A stretch of 64,000 nt of DNA, taken from NCBI GenBank assembly GCA_903840355.1, contig CAIMFJ010000004.1, positions 372,001 to 436,000 on the forward strand, read 5' to 3'. Positions 1 to 9,200 of the stretch are shown here, in pieces. Source of the DNA: an uncultured Opitutia bacterium (GTDB lineage Bacteria; Verrucomicrobiota; Verrucomicrobiia; Opitutales; UBA953). Within the stretch, counting starts at the first letter, position 1. The number at the start of each line of letters is the position of its first letter. The position numbers and the translations under genes were made by a program. The notes beneath the pieces were generated by a model. It saw nothing but the letters and a program-made list of their open reading frames with translations, was not told where the DNA came from and did not search any database.

Positions 1-1
1 C

Positions 2-616
2 GTGGGTGATGTCGTGTTCGCCATTGGGAATCCGTTGGATGTAGGCATGACGGTCACATCGGGAATTGTTTCCGCCTTAGGGCGCTCGGGGAAACTCGGG
101 ATGGGCTTGGCTTATGAGGACTTCATTCAAACCGACGCCGCCATCAATCCAGGCAATAGTGGCGGGCCTTTAATTGATTTTGAAGGCCGGTTGTTAGGCA
201 TGAACACGGCGATTAAATCACCGACGGGCGGCAACGTCGGGATTGGTTATTCCATTCCTTCTAATTTAATTATCAGTGTGGCCCAAGACTTAGCGAACAG
301 TGGTAAAGTCGTGCGCGGCATGATTGGAATTTACGGCAAAGACCTTTCGTTGGATGATGCCACGAAGCTGGGGGTTACGAAGACCGGTGCAGTGCGCGTG
401 GATGAAGTCACTGATGGTGGTCCCGCGGCTCGCGCTGGGTTGCGGGTGGGCGATGTGATTGTCGCTTTAGACACCAAGCCCATCGACAATTGGAATGAAT
501 TACGTTTGGCGATCTCGCGTCGCAAACCTGGCGAAACCGTCACCTTGAATTTCATTCGCGAAGGTCGCGGATCTTTTGCTCGGGTCTACGTAGCGGAACG
601 CCCGACTGGCAACTAA
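2..616 (+). CDS. HtrA/DegP-family serine protease, 3' part (5' end outside window)
   Basis: The frame is open at the left edge, so the signal peptide and the catalytic His and Asp lie outside the window; the GTG at position 2 is not taken as a start. What is visible is the end of the trypsin-like domain with the nucleophile motif GNSGGPL (Ser near visible residue 53) and then a single PDZ domain (about residues 105-198, containing [15 protein letters not shown]). The protein stops right after this PDZ, which points to a one-PDZ, DegS/HtrA-like architecture. Members of this family degrade misfolded envelope proteins in the periplasm. The next gene begins 2 nt downstream, so the two are probably co-transcribed. 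Confidence 0.9.
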   Translation: MGDVVFAIGNPLDVGMTVTSGIVSALGRSGKLGMGLAYEDFIQTDAAINPGNSGGPLIDFEGRLLGMNTAIKSPTGGNVGIGYSIPSNLIISVAQDLANSGKVVRGMIGIYGKDLSLDDATKLGVTKTGAVRVDEVTDGGPAARAGLRVGDVIVALDTKPIDNWNELRLAISRRKPGETVTLNFIREGRGSFARVYVAERPTGN

Positions 617-618
617 GG

Positions 619-1386
619 GTGAAGGCACTACGCTCCATTCGTAATTTAGCCGGCGGCCGCGTGCCGCCGCTCACCCGCACGGCCTTAATCAGCGGCTGTA
701 TTGTTTTTCTGACCGCTCTTTGCGTTTTTCACCCGGAGGCAGGAGGGCAGGCCCCTGCGAGCCCTTTAACGAATGGAGTGGTACTCATGCCGAGTGGACA
801 CCCGTTGACTGAGGGTGTGGTCCTTTTAGACACCTCGGCGCTTTTTCTCCCGACTCAGGCCTATGTCGACAACGTAGGACTCCCCGAGGTCAATCAGCCA
901 GAGGATAACCCCTTTGGGAATTATAAGCCAAAGCTGCGCTTTGACCCCACTAAGCCCGTTGATTTGCCCTTAGAGGATGCCAAACCCTTAGCTGTTGCCC
1001 CACAAGAGGCCTTACCGCTTTCTCAGTGGGAGCCTTTTGGAACTTTTGGCTCAGTTAGCCTTCGCCAGTATCCAGTGGTGGGGCGAACAGGTTTTTATGA
1101 GGTTTTTTCCCTTAGTGGGGCACGAACGCCCATTATTTATGGGACAATGACCGGATTTAAGGGAACTTTTGACATTAAAAATGCTAAAAACTTAAAAAAA
1201 TCCCCCATTATTGATAAAATCGAAGTCATTGTGGGGGTAGATTCGATGGGATTGCAGGGTGCCGGAAGTCTCATTCGATCGTCTGGCAGTGCGGCTTTAG
1301 ATGCGGTTGTTCTCCAGTGGGTCAAGGGGGTGGACTGGGCCCGGCAACTACCTCCTGGGACCTATCGAATCTCCCTTGGTCCTTAG
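619..1386 (+). CDS. Unknown exported or membrane-anchored protein linked to HtrA
   Basis: I do not recognise this 255-residue protein. It starts with GTG 2 nt after the HtrA stop. A basic N-terminus followed by a hydrophobic stretch (about residues 21-38) looks like a signal peptide or anchor, so the remainder is probably periplasmic. The mature part is rich in Pro and has no motif I can name; the last 130 residues alternate hydrophobic and polar residues as in a beta-rich fold. Its tight linkage to a periplasmic protease suggests a role in envelope quality control, but this rests on position only. No terminator follows it before the tRNA-Thr promoter region. Confidence 0.75.
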   Translation: MKALRSIRNLAGGRVPPLTRTALISGCIVFLTALCVFHPEAGGQAPASPLTNGVVLMPSGHPLTEGVVLLDTSALFLPTQAYVDNVGLPEVNQPEDNPFGNYKPKLRFDPTKPVDLPLEDAKPLAVAPQEALPLSQWEPFGTFGSVSLRQYPVVGRTGFYEVFSLSGARTPIIYGTMTGFKGTFDIKNAKNLKKSPIIDKIEVIVGVDSMGLQGAGSLIRSSGSAALDAVVLQWVKGVDWARQLPPGTYRISLGP

Positions 1387-1424
1387 GGATATTTTGAACC
1401 TGTAAAACGGTTGCAAAAATGCTC

Positions 1425-1453
1425 TTGACGGTAGGCATCAGGAAGTTCATTCA
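1425..1453 (+). promoter_or_regulatory. Possible promoter of the tRNA-Thr/tuf transcript
   Basis: TTGACG (1425-1430) matches the -35 consensus in five of six bases. A 17-nt spacer leads to CATTCA (1448-1453), a poor -10 match. It lies about 40 nt before the tRNA-Thr gene, which is a sensible distance. Only the -35 half is convincing. Confidence 0.35.
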
Positions 1454-1490
1454 AACCTTTCCCTACGCGTCCCAAGTACGCCGTCGGAAT

Positions 1491-1566
1491 GCCCCTGTAG
1501 CTCAGTTGGCAGAGCGCGTCCTTGGTAAGGACGAGGTCGCTGGTTCAAATCCAGTCGGGGGCTCCA
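1491..1566 (+). tRNA. tRNA-Thr (anticodon GGT)
   Basis: The 76-nt sequence folds as a full cloverleaf. The acceptor arms GCCCCTG and CGGGGGC pair throughout, with one G-U pair. The anticodon stem CGTCC/GGACG encloses TTGGTAA, giving anticodon GGT, which reads ACC and ACT. The T-loop is TTCAAAT and CCA is encoded (1564-1566). It sits 48 nt before the tuf start and is probably processed from the same transcript. Confidence 0.97.
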
Positions 1567-1614
1567 CCACTTTCCACACACAAACAACCTAACACCTCCT
1601 CACCACCTATCACC

Positions 1615-2802
1615 ATGGCCAAAGAGAAGTTCAATCGCACCAAGCCTCACGTCAACGTTGGCACCATCGGCCACATTGACCACGGCAAGTCTACCACGAC
1701 TGCCGCTATCGTTGCGGTTCAAGCCCGTAAGGGTTTGGCTGAAACGAAGTCGTACGCAGAAATCACCAAGGGTGGTACTGTGCGCGACGCTACGAAGACC
1801 GTGACCATTGCGGCCTCGCACGTTGAGTACGAGTCCAACGCTCGTCACTACGCTCACGTGGACTGCCCAGGCCACGCTGACTTCGTGAAGAACATGATTA
1901 CTGGTGCCGCTCAAATGGACGGCGCTATCCTCGTGGTTTCGGCTGCTGACGGCGTGATGCCTCAGACCAAGGAGCACATCCTCCTCGCCCGCCAAGTCGG
2001 CGTGCCTAAGATTGTTGTCTGGCTCAACAAAGTTGACCTCTCCGAGCCTGAGCTCATCGACCTCGTCGAGATGGAAGTTCGCGACTTGCTCAACAAGTAC
2101 CAGTATGACGGCGACAACGCTAAGATCGTTCGTGGTTCTGCGACCGCGGCCTTAGAAGCTAAGCCCGAAGGCGAACAAGCCATCCAAAACTTGCTCGACG
2201 CTCTCGACGCGGAAATTCCTGAGCCTAAGCGCGAAACCGATAAGCCTTTCATGATGTCCGTTGAAGACGTCTTCTCGATCACCGGTCGTGGTACCGTTGC
2301 TACGGGTCGTATCGAGCGTGGGGTGGTGAAGGTCGGCGAAGAAATCGAAATCGTCGGTCTCCGCGACACCCTCAAGTCCACCGTTACCGGCGTCGAAATG
2401 TTCCGTAAGGAACTCGACCAAGGTCAAGCGGGCGACAACGTCGGTCTCCTCATCCGTGGTGTTGAAAAGAGCCAAATCGAGCGCGGTCAAGTTTTGGCTA
2501 AGCCTGGTAGCATCAAGCCTCACACCGTTGCTAAGGCACAAATTTACGTGCTGAAGGCCGATGAAGGTGGTCGTCACACTTCCTTCACGAACAACTACCG
2601 CCCTCAGTTCTTCTTCGGTACTTGCGACGTCACGGGTACGGTCGTTCTCCCTGAAGGCGTGGAAATGGTGATGCCTGGTGACAACGTCACGATCAGCATC
2701 GAACTCCAAAAGCCTGTCGCGATGGAAAAAGGCCAACGCTTCGCTCTCCGCGAAGGTGGCAAGACCATCGGTGCCGGCCAGATTCTTGAGATCACCAAGT
2801 AA
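1615..2802 (+). CDS. tuf: Elongation factor Tu
   Basis: This GTPase delivers aminoacyl-tRNA to the ribosomal A site. ATG 1615 gives 395 residues, the normal length, starting MAKEKF; an in-frame extension upstream would read through tRNA-Thr and is not used. The P-loop is GHIDHGKS (19-26), followed by DCPGH (83-87, with the catalytic His) and NKVD (138-141); domains II and III are complete. Switch I (about 44-66) is unlike the E. coli form: the stretch around RGITI reads KTVTI, preceded by KGGTVRDAT. Thr64 still aligns with the Mg-coordinating Thr. This form is known to me from planctomycetes and relatives. No Shine-Dalgarno sequence precedes the start. The gene is flanked by tRNA-Thr and tRNA-Trp. 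Confidence 0.98.
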   Translation: MAKEKFNRTKPHVNVGTIGHIDHGKSTTTAAIVAVQARKGLAETKSYAEITKGGTVRDATKTVTIAASHVEYESNARHYAHVDCPGHADFVKNMITGAAQMDGAILVVSAADGVMPQTKEHILLARQVGVPKIVVWLNKVDLSEPELIDLVEMEVRDLLNKYQYDGDNAKIVRGSATAALEAKPEGEQAIQNLLDALDAEIPEPKRETDKPFMMSVEDVFSITGRGTVATGRIERGVVKVGEEIEIVGLRDTLKSTVTGVEMFRKELDQGQAGDNVGLLIRGVEKSQIERGQVLAKPGSIKPHTVAKAQIYVLKADEGGRHTSFTNNYRPQFFFGTCDVTGTVVLPEGVEMVMPGDNVTISIELQKPVAMEKGQRFALREGGKTIGAGQILEITK

Positions 2803-2826
2803 TTCGTTGCCGTAAGGCATGATTAT

Positions 2827-2859
2827 GGTGCTGCGGTTCCCTAAAAAGAGCCCAGCACC
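2827..2859 (+). other. Hairpin between tuf and tRNA-Trp
   Basis: GGTGCTG (2827-2833) and CAGCACC (2853-2859) form a 7-bp stem with a 19-nt loop. No T-run follows, only pyrimidine-rich sequence, so it is more likely an RNA processing or stability element than a terminator. Confidence 0.35.
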
Positions 2860-2885
2860 TTCTCTCTTTCCCCCCACCATCTTTT

Positions 2886-2961
2886 AGGACGGTAGCTCAA
2901 TTGGCAGAGTAGCGGTCTCCAAAACCGTTGGTTGTGGGTTCGACTCCCTCCCGTCCTGCCA
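2886..2961 (+). tRNA. tRNA-Trp (anticodon CCA)
   Basis: The 76-nt cloverleaf has acceptor arms AGGACGG and CCGTCCT, which pair perfectly. The anticodon stem GCGGT/ACCGT encloses CTCCAAA, giving anticodon CCA for UGG. The discriminator is G and CCA is encoded (2959-2961). It lies between tuf and secE, as in Chlamydiae, only 27 nt before the secE start. Confidence 0.97.
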
Positions 2962-2988
2962 CCTCTCCCTCACCTTCACCACCACACT

Positions 2989-3195
2989 ATGTTCAACTTC
3001 CTCAGCCGCCTTCGCGCCTTTTGGAACGAAACCCTCACCGAGGTTTTCGTCAAGGCCTCGTGGCCCACGCCTAAGGAGTTGTTGGACTCGACGTTGGTGG
3101 TGATTGCGGCCGTCGCACTCCTGGGGGCGGTAGTTTTCTTCTGCGATTTTTCCCTCTCCAATTTTGTCCAATTAGCGACGAAGTTCGTTCGCTAA
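2989..3195 (+). CDS. secE: Preprotein translocase subunit SecE
   Basis: SecE clamps SecY in the inner-membrane translocon. The 68-residue protein starts at ATG 2989; a longer in-frame start would begin inside tRNA-Trp. It is the short single-TM form of the family: an amphipathic N-terminal helix with the typical ASWPTPKEL segment (about 23-31), then one membrane segment (about 35-52). Its place directly before nusG, 9 nt away, is the standard arrangement and confirms a call that would be weaker from length alone. The leader is A/C-rich and carries no Shine-Dalgarno sequence. Confidence 0.93.
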   Translation: MFNFLSRLRAFWNETLTEVFVKASWPTPKELLDSTLVVIAAVALLGAVVFFCDFSLSNFVQLATKFVR

Positions 3196-3204
3196 GCCCC
3201 CACC

Positions 3205-3774
3205 ATGTCCTCTTCTTCTGATTTTCGTTGGTACACGCTCCAAACCCTCTCGAACAACGAGAGCAAGGTGAAGCGGCATTTAGACAAAGCGATTCGCGAC
3301 AGCGAAATGGGCGACTTTGTGGCCGAGATTTTGATGCCCGTGAAAACGGTCAAAGATTTCCGTAACGGCAAAAAGCGGGAGAGCGAAATGAAGCTCTACC
3401 CCTCGTATTTGTTCGTACGCGCGCGTCTGTTTGACGACGAAGGCGGCTTGTTAGAAGCTCCCTGGAATTTCCTTCGCAACACTGACGGAGCGATTGGTCT
3501 CATTGGCGGCCAAAATCCCGTGCCTCTCAAAGCGGAAGAAATTAATAACATTCTCCAACAAGTGGCTGATGCCGCTGATAAGGTGGTACCTAAGGTTAAC
3601 TTCCACGTCGGTGAACGCGTGAAGATCACCGATGGTCCCTTTGCTAATTTGGCTGGTAACATCGACAAGATCGATGCCGACCGCGGTAAACTCGAAGTAT
3701 CCGTCGATATCTTTGGTCGCTCCACGCCGGTGGAACTTGAGTTCTGGCAAGTCGAACGCGATGACCGCGAATAA
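3205..3774 (+). CDS. nusG: Transcription termination/antitermination factor NusG
   Basis: NusG binds the RNA polymerase clamp and links it to Rho or to the ribosome. The 189-residue protein has an N-terminal NGN domain starting WYTLQTLSNNE (about 9-115) and a KOW domain near residue 133 (GERVKITDGPFANLAG). It lacks the extra insertion domain of some NusG proteins. It follows secE by 9 nt and precedes rplK by 37 nt, within the usual secE-nusG-rplKA transcription unit. A run of CCCCCACC precedes the ATG instead of a Shine-Dalgarno sequence. Confidence 0.97.
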   Translation: MSSSSDFRWYTLQTLSNNESKVKRHLDKAIRDSEMGDFVAEILMPVKTVKDFRNGKKRESEMKLYPSYLFVRARLFDDEGGLLEAPWNFLRNTDGAIGLIGGQNPVPLKAEEINNILQQVADAADKVVPKVNFHVGERVKITDGPFANLAGNIDKIDADRGKLEVSVDIFGRSTPVELEFWQVERDDRE

Positions 3775-3811
3775 TCCCTTTTAACCCTCAACCTTTAACT
3801 AACACACTACT

Positions 3812-4237
3812 ATGGCTAAGAAAGTCGTCGGCGAAATTAGGCTCCAACTCCCTGCCGGAGCCGCTAATCCTGCACCTCCCGTGGGTCCTGCCCTCGGTGC
3901 TAAGGGCGTCAATATCATGGCGTTCTGTAAAGAGTTCAATGCTCGCACCAAGGACCAAGCTGGCCTCATCTTGCCAGTTATCATTTCCGTCTACCAAGAC
4001 AAGTCCTTCACCTTCGTCCTGAAGTCTCCTCCCGCCTCGGTGTTGCTCAAGAAAGCCGCCAAGATCGAGAGCGGCTCCAAGGTTCCGAACCGCGATAAAG
4101 TCGGTAAGGTCACCAAGAAGCAACTCCTCGAGATTGTGGAAATGAAGAAGAAGGACTTGAACTCCATTTCGCCTGACAACGCCGCTCGCATGATTGCGGG
4201 TACCGCGCGTTCGATGGGTATCGAAGTGGTCGGCTAA
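3812..4237 (+). CDS. rplK: 50S ribosomal protein L11
   Basis: L11 forms the GTPase-associated centre together with the L10/L12 stalk and 23S rRNA. The 141-residue protein has normal length. The N-terminal domain carries the Pro-rich segment [11 protein letters not shown] (about 19-29), and the C-terminal rRNA-binding domain ends in the typical [10 protein letters not shown] (about 130-139). It sits between nusG and rplA. The leader is a long A/C/T-rich stretch with no recognisable ribosome binding site. Confidence 0.98.
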   Translation: MAKKVVGEIRLQLPAGAANPAPPVGPALGAKGVNIMAFCKEFNARTKDQAGLILPVIISVYQDKSFTFVLKSPPASVLLKKAAKIESGSKVPNRDKVGKVTKKQLLEIVEMKKKDLNSISPDNAARMIAGTARSMGIEVVG

Positions 4238-4293
4238 TTTTTAACCCAAACCTAAACACCTAATACTGCCTAACGCAGGAGACGAAAGTCGCT

Positions 4294-5001
4294 ATGAAAA
4301 AACAACCCAGCAAGCGCTACCGCGCCGCTCTTCAAGTCGCCGACTTGAAAGCGAAATATGATGTCAACGCCGCTACCGAAATCATCAAGAAGATGCCCGG
4401 TACGAAGTTTGACGAGACCGTGGAGATTTCCGCCTTCTTGGGCGTAGATCCTAAGCAGTCTGACCAAATGGTGCGTGGCACCGTTTCGTTGCCCAATGGT
4501 TCGGGTAAGAAAATCAAAGTTTTAGCTTTCACTGAAAACGCTAAAGAAGCTTTAGAAGCGGGTGCCGATTATGCCGGTCTCGCTGACATGATCGCTAAGG
4601 TCAATGGTGGCTTCCTCGATTTCGACGTCGCTATCTCGACCGTCTCCGCGATGAAAGACGTACGTCAAGTCGCTCGGGTGCTCGGTCCTAAAGGTTTAAT
4701 GCCTAACCCTAAGTCGGGTACGGTGTCGGACAATATTCCTAAGACCATCAAGGAAGTAAAAGCTGGTCGCGTGGAATTCAAAATGGATAAGACCGGCAAC
4801 ATCGTGATCGTCATCGGTAAGAAGTCCTTCACCGCTCAGCAATTAGCGGAGAACGCTCAAGCCGCTTTGGCCGCTTTAGTGAAAGCCCAGCCTGTTGGTT
4901 TCTCCGGTGGCCGCTTTATCAAGACCATCACCATCAGCGCTAGCATGAGCCCAGGCGTTGGCGTGGATCTCAAACCCTACTCGGCTGCCGTCACTGCCTA
5001 A
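4294..5001 (+). CDS. rplA: 50S ribosomal protein L1
   Basis: L1 builds the mobile stalk near the E site and in many bacteria represses its own operon. The 235-residue protein is full length, with the conserved segments LGPKGLMPNPKSGTV (about 130-144) and the C-terminal TITISASMSPGVGVD. Unlike most genes here, it has an AGGAG motif, but about 15 nt upstream of the ATG, rather far for strong pairing. It is separated from rplK by 56 nt and from rplJ by 25 nt. Confidence 0.98.
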   Translation: MKKQPSKRYRAALQVADLKAKYDVNAATEIIKKMPGTKFDETVEISAFLGVDPKQSDQMVRGTVSLPNGSGKKIKVLAFTENAKEALEAGADYAGLADMIAKVNGGFLDFDVAISTVSAMKDVRQVARVLGPKGLMPNPKSGTVSDNIPKTIKEVKAGRVEFKMDKTGNIVIVIGKKSFTAQQLAENAQAALAALVKAQPVGFSGGRFIKTITISASMSPGVGVDLKPYSAAVTA

Positions 5002-5026
5002 CCTTCACCCTTAAATCTTTTCTAAA

Positions 5027-5518
5027 ATGCGCGCAGAAAAAAAATATTTAGTCGATGAAGTCGCCGCTCAGTTGGCCTCGTCCAACTATTTGCTGATTGC
5101 AAATTTCACGGGTGTTACGGTGAAAGACGCGACCTCCGTTCGTGAGCAACTCCGTGCCCATGGTGCCGAGTATCACGTGGTGAAGAACAGCATTCTGAAC
5201 ATCGCCACCAAGCAGGCCAATTTGCCTGACATCACGTCCCACTTGAGCGGTCACACCGCTTTAGTCACCGGCGGTAAGAATCCTACGGGCGTGGCGAAAG
5301 TCCTCGTTTCGTTCTTCAAGGATTTCTCGAAATTAGAAGTTAAGGCTGGTGTCTTGGACTCGAAGGTCCTGACCAAAGCTGAAGTGGAAGCCTTATCGAA
5401 GCTGCCTTCGCTCGAAGCGATTCGGGCGCAGTTGCTCTCGTTGCTCAACACGCCTGCTTCGCAAATGGTGCGCCTCTTGGACGCCAAGCGCAAAAAGGAC
5501 GAGGCTCCTGCCGCCTAA
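5027..5518 (+). CDS. rplJ: 50S ribosomal protein L10
   Basis: L10 is the base of the L12 stalk. The 163-residue protein is of usual length: an N-terminal rRNA/L11-contacting domain (about 1-130), and a C-terminal helix ending in KRKKDEAPAA that binds L12 dimers. The first codons are followed by an A-rich run (AAAAAAATATTT). The leader is pyrimidine-rich, without a Shine-Dalgarno sequence. A 156-nt hairpin-rich spacer separates it from rplL. Confidence 0.96.
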   Translation: MRAEKKYLVDEVAAQLASSNYLLIANFTGVTVKDATSVREQLRAHGAEYHVVKNSILNIATKQANLPDITSHLSGHTALVTGGKNPTGVAKVLVSFFKDFSKLEVKAGVLDSKVLTKAEVEALSKLPSLEAIRAQLLSLLNTPASQMVRLLDAKRKKDEAPAA

Positions 5519-5539
5519 TTATCACTTTCTCTGCAAGGC

Positions 5540-5648
5540 TTGGGTCGTGTGACTTAAGCGGCGCGGAGGGAACCCAAAACCCAATACACACAACATCCAA
5601 AGAACCCCGGTTAGGGGCCTCGCCGCCCTCAAATGTCCTTCACAGGAC
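5540..5648 (+). other. Hairpin-rich spacer between rplJ and rplL
   Basis: Three stems can be drawn: TTGGGT/ACCCAA (5540-5545 with 5572-5577), CCCC/GGGG with a GGTTA loop (5605-5608 with 5614-5617), and GTCCT/AGGAC with a TCAC loop (5635-5639 with 5644-5648). None is followed by a T-run. Control of the L12:L10 ratio by structure in this spacer is known in other bacteria, so a processing or translational-enhancer role is plausible but inferred. Confidence 0.4.
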
Positions 5649-5674
5649 GCTAACCATTCAAGGAACCTAAAACC

Positions 5675-6058
5675 ATGAGTAACATCACTAAAGATCAAGT
5701 CATCGAGTGGCTCAGCGCTCAAAGCGTTATCGACATCGCCGCTCTCGTGAAAGACCTCGAAACCAAGTGGGGCGTTTCCGCCGCTGCTCCGGTCGCCGTC
5801 GTCGCCGCTGGCGCCGCTGGTGGTGCCGCTGCACCTGCCGAAGAGAAGACCACGTTCGACGTCATCCTTAAGGCTAAGGGCGCTTCGCCCATTAACGTCA
5901 TTAAGGAAGTCCGCGCCATCACCGGCCTGGGCCTCAAAGAAGCTAAGGACCTGGTCGACACTGCACCTAAGCCTGTCAAGGAAGGTGTCAGCAAGGACGA
6001 AGCCAAGGACATCGAGACCAAGCTCAAGGCCGCTGGTGCCGAGGTCGAGGTCAAGTAA
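5675..6058 (+). CDS. rplL: 50S ribosomal protein L7/L12
   Basis: L12 is the multicopy stalk protein that recruits translation GTPases. The 127-residue protein has an N-terminal dimerisation domain (about 1-35), an Ala-rich flexible hinge (about 36-55) and the conserved C-terminal factor-binding domain starting EKTTFDVIL, with [21 protein letters not shown]-type helices. It is one of few genes here with a recognisable upstream AAGGA, at about -12. A strong hairpin with a T-run lies between it and rpoB. Confidence 0.98.
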   Translation: MSNITKDQVIEWLSAQSVIDIAALVKDLETKWGVSAAAPVAVVAAGAAGGAAAPAEEKTTFDVILKAKGASPINVIKEVRAITGLGLKEAKDLVDTAPKPVKEGVSKDEAKDIETKLKAAGAEVEVK

Positions 6059-6077
6059 TTCCGTTCCTTCACTTTAC

Positions 6078-6126
6078 GCGGGGAAGGGGTGGGTCACCCT
6101 TGACCTTTTTCCCTTCCCCGCTTTTT
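6078..6126 (+). terminator. Attenuator-like terminator between rplL and rpoB
   Basis: GCGGGGAAGGG (6078-6088) and CCCTTCCCCGC (6111-6121) form a perfect 11-bp stem, with a further GGGT/ACCC pairing inside the loop, followed by TTTTT (6122-6126). This is a textbook intrinsic terminator, yet rpoB follows 92 nt later on the same strand. Partial termination here would set ribosomal protein output above that of RNA polymerase, as known in E. coli. Confidence 0.8.
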
Positions 6127-6217
6127 CCCCGGCCGCCTAGTCCGATCCAACTAGGCAAAACCATTTTCTGAAGCCCACCGCCACCACCTGAACCTTCGAG
6201 CCACTTTTCTACCTGCC

Positions 6218-9200
6218 ATGTCACTAGAGCGTCAAAACTTCGGTAAACTTCGCGAAGTCATCCCTCCGCCCAACTTGATCGAGAATCAAATTTTCTCGTT
6301 CAATGAGTTTCTCCAATTGGACGTGCCCACTTCCACCCGTAAGAATATCGGGTTGGACGCTGTCTTCCGGGAAGCTTTTCCCGTGGAGAGCAATAATGGC
6401 AACTTCCGCTTAGAGTACCTCGAGTACGGCTTGGTGATGCCTAAGTCCACGGAGCTGGAATGCATCCGGGAAGGTACGAGCTATTCGATTTCGGTGATGT
6501 TGAAACTTCGTCTGCGCGAAAAGAACGCCTTTAAGGACGAAGAAATCATGATGGGCGAAATCCCCATGATCACGGATCGTGGTTCCTTTATCGTCAATGG
6601 TGCCGAGCGCGTGGTGGTATCGCAATTACACCGCAGCCCTGGTATCTGCTTTGAAGAGTCCGCCCACACGAGCGGTAAAGAGCTTTACGCCTTCCGCATC
6701 ATTCCTGACCGCGGTACGTGGATCGAAGTTCAGTTCGACCAAAACGACTTACTCTGGGTCTACCTCGACCGTCGCCGTCGTCGTCGTAAGTTCCTCGTGA
6801 CCACCTTGCTCCGTGCCTTTGGTTACAAGGACGACAAAGACATCCTCGCTCTTTTCTACAAGCACCGCGAATTGACGGCTAAGGCCGCTTTGGAACTCGA
6901 GCCTGAAGAATTAGCCCACCTCGTGTACGCTGACCCCATCGTCGACGTTGAGTCGAGCAAAGTGGTAGCGAAGCAGTACGATAAGCTTTCGCGCGAAACG
7001 CTGAAGGAAATCCACAAGCAATTGCCGAAGCAAAAGTTTGGCGTGTTCGACACGTCCTTCGATGATGGTGCAATCATCCTCTCGTTGCGTAAGGACATCG
7101 GTACCGTCCGTAACGAAGAAGAAGCGCTCAAAGAAATTTTCCGCAAGTTGCGTCCTGGTGAGCCAGTGAACGTGAAGGGTGCTCGCGCCCACATGCAGCG
7201 TCTCTTCCAAGACCCGCTCCGCTACGACTTAGGTCGCGTGGGTCGCTACAAACTCAACCAAAAGTTGGGTCTCAATGTTTCGCTCGATACGCGCACGATT
7301 ACTCCTGAGGACATCGTCGAGGCCACCAAGATGCTTTGTAAACTCAAGGCGAAGGATGGTTCGATTGATGACATCGACCACTTGGGTTCGCGCCGCGTTC
7401 GTAACGTTGGCGAGTTGTTGGCTAATCAGTGCCGTGCTGGCTTGAAGAACGTTGTTAAGACGATCAAGGCCCGCATCAATGAGTATGACCAAAGCGTCGA
7501 CTCCATCACGCCTCAGAAATTAGTTAACCCGAAGCCTTTTGGTAATTCGGTTCGCGAGTTCTTCGCTCGCAGTCAACTGTCCCAGTTGATGGACCAAATC
7601 AATCCGTTGGCCGAGTTGACGCACAAGCGTCGTCTCTCCGCCCTCGGGCCTGGTGGTTTGAATCGCGATCGTGCCGGCTTTGAAGTCCGCGACGTGCATC
7701 CTTCGCACTACGGTCGTATCTGTCCGATTGAGACCCCTGAAGGTCCTAATATCGGTCTGATTAATTCTCTTTCCACCTACTCGCACATCAACGAGTTCGG
7801 CTTCATCGAAGCGCCTTACCGCAAAGTGGTGCGCGGTAAAGTTTCGAGCCAAGTTGAATTCATGACGGCCGACCAAGAAGAAAAATTCAAGGTCGCTCAG
7901 GCTAACTCGGAAATCGACGAAACCGGTCGCTTGAAAGGTAAAGTCACGGTTCGTTTCCGTGACGACATTTTGGAAATCGATCCCGATGAAGTCGACTACA
8001 TGGACGTCTCGCCTCAACAGGTGGTGTCCGTGGCGGCCGCTTTGATTCCGTTCCTCGAACACGACGACGCGAATCGCGCCTTGATGGGTTCTAACATGCA
8101 ACGCCAAGGCGTGCCCTTAGTGGTGACGGAGTCTCCCTACGTTGGTACGGGCTTAGAGCGTCGTGTTGCGATCGACTCCAAGACCGTCGTGGTGGCGAAA
8201 GCCCCTGGCATCGTGGCGGTTTCTGACTCGCGTCGTATCATTATCACGAAGGACGGCGAGATTGCGCCTCACCAACTCGAAAATCGCAAATTGAAGACCG
8301 ATGCGGCCAAGGGCCTCTACGTTTACGATTTACGTAAATTCTTAAAGACCAACTCCTCGACCTGCTTCAATCAACGTCCGTTGGTCCGCCGCGGCGATAA
8401 GATCAAAGCCGGTGATGTCATTGCGGACGGTGCCGCTACCGATAAGGGCGAACTCGCCTTAGGTCGTAACGTGCTCGTCGGCTTCATGCCTTGGAACGGT
8501 TATAACTTCGAAGATGCTATCTTACTCTCCGAGCGCATGCTCAAGGAAGACGTCTTCACCTCGATTCACATCGAAGAGTTTGAAGTCACCGCTCGCGACA
8601 CGAAGCTCGGGCCTGAACAAATCACGCGCGATATTCCTAACTTAGGTGAAGAAGCTTTGCGCAACTTGAATCGCGATGGCGTGATTCGTATCGGTGCCGA
8701 AGTGAAGCCAGACGATATCCTCGTCGGCAAAATCACGCCGAAGAGCGAAGGCGACCTCGCCCCTGAAGAAAAACTTTTGCGCGCCATCTTCGGTGAGAAG
8801 GCTCGTGACGTTAAGGACACTTCCTTGAAAGTACCTTCGGGTATTTCGGGTATCATCATGGACGTGAAGGTTTCTTCCCGTACCGATAAAGATGACGGCC
8901 GCTTGTCGCCGAACGACCAACGTCGTGCCCTCAAGAAGGTGAACGAAGAATATCGTACTCAGGACGCGCGTCTGCGCGAAGAAATGACGGAGTCCCTCTC
9001 GAACATCCTCCTCGGCGAAAAGATTCCGCTCGACGTGAAGAATTCGGAAACGGGCGAAGCCATCATTCCTGCGAATCGCAAGATTACCAAAACCCTCCTG
9101 CGCCGCTTGGCCTCAGTCTCTCGTTCCATCGAGATGAACGACTCGCCTGTGAAGCAGAAGATTCGCCAAATCGTTGATGGCTATCACCGCCGCTTCGATG

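Noticed and set aside
1522-1614. N-terminal extension of EF-Tu
   Set aside because: The extension would be translated from tRNA-Thr; the ATG at 1615 gives the exact family N-terminus.
2152-2880. 242-codon frame antisense to tuf
   Set aside because: It mirrors the codon bias of a highly expressed gene, has no plausible protein features and covers the functional tuf reading frame.
7520-8107. 195-codon frame antisense to rpoB
   Set aside because: It lies fully inside the conserved rpoB core and has an implausible composition; it is a codon-usage shadow.
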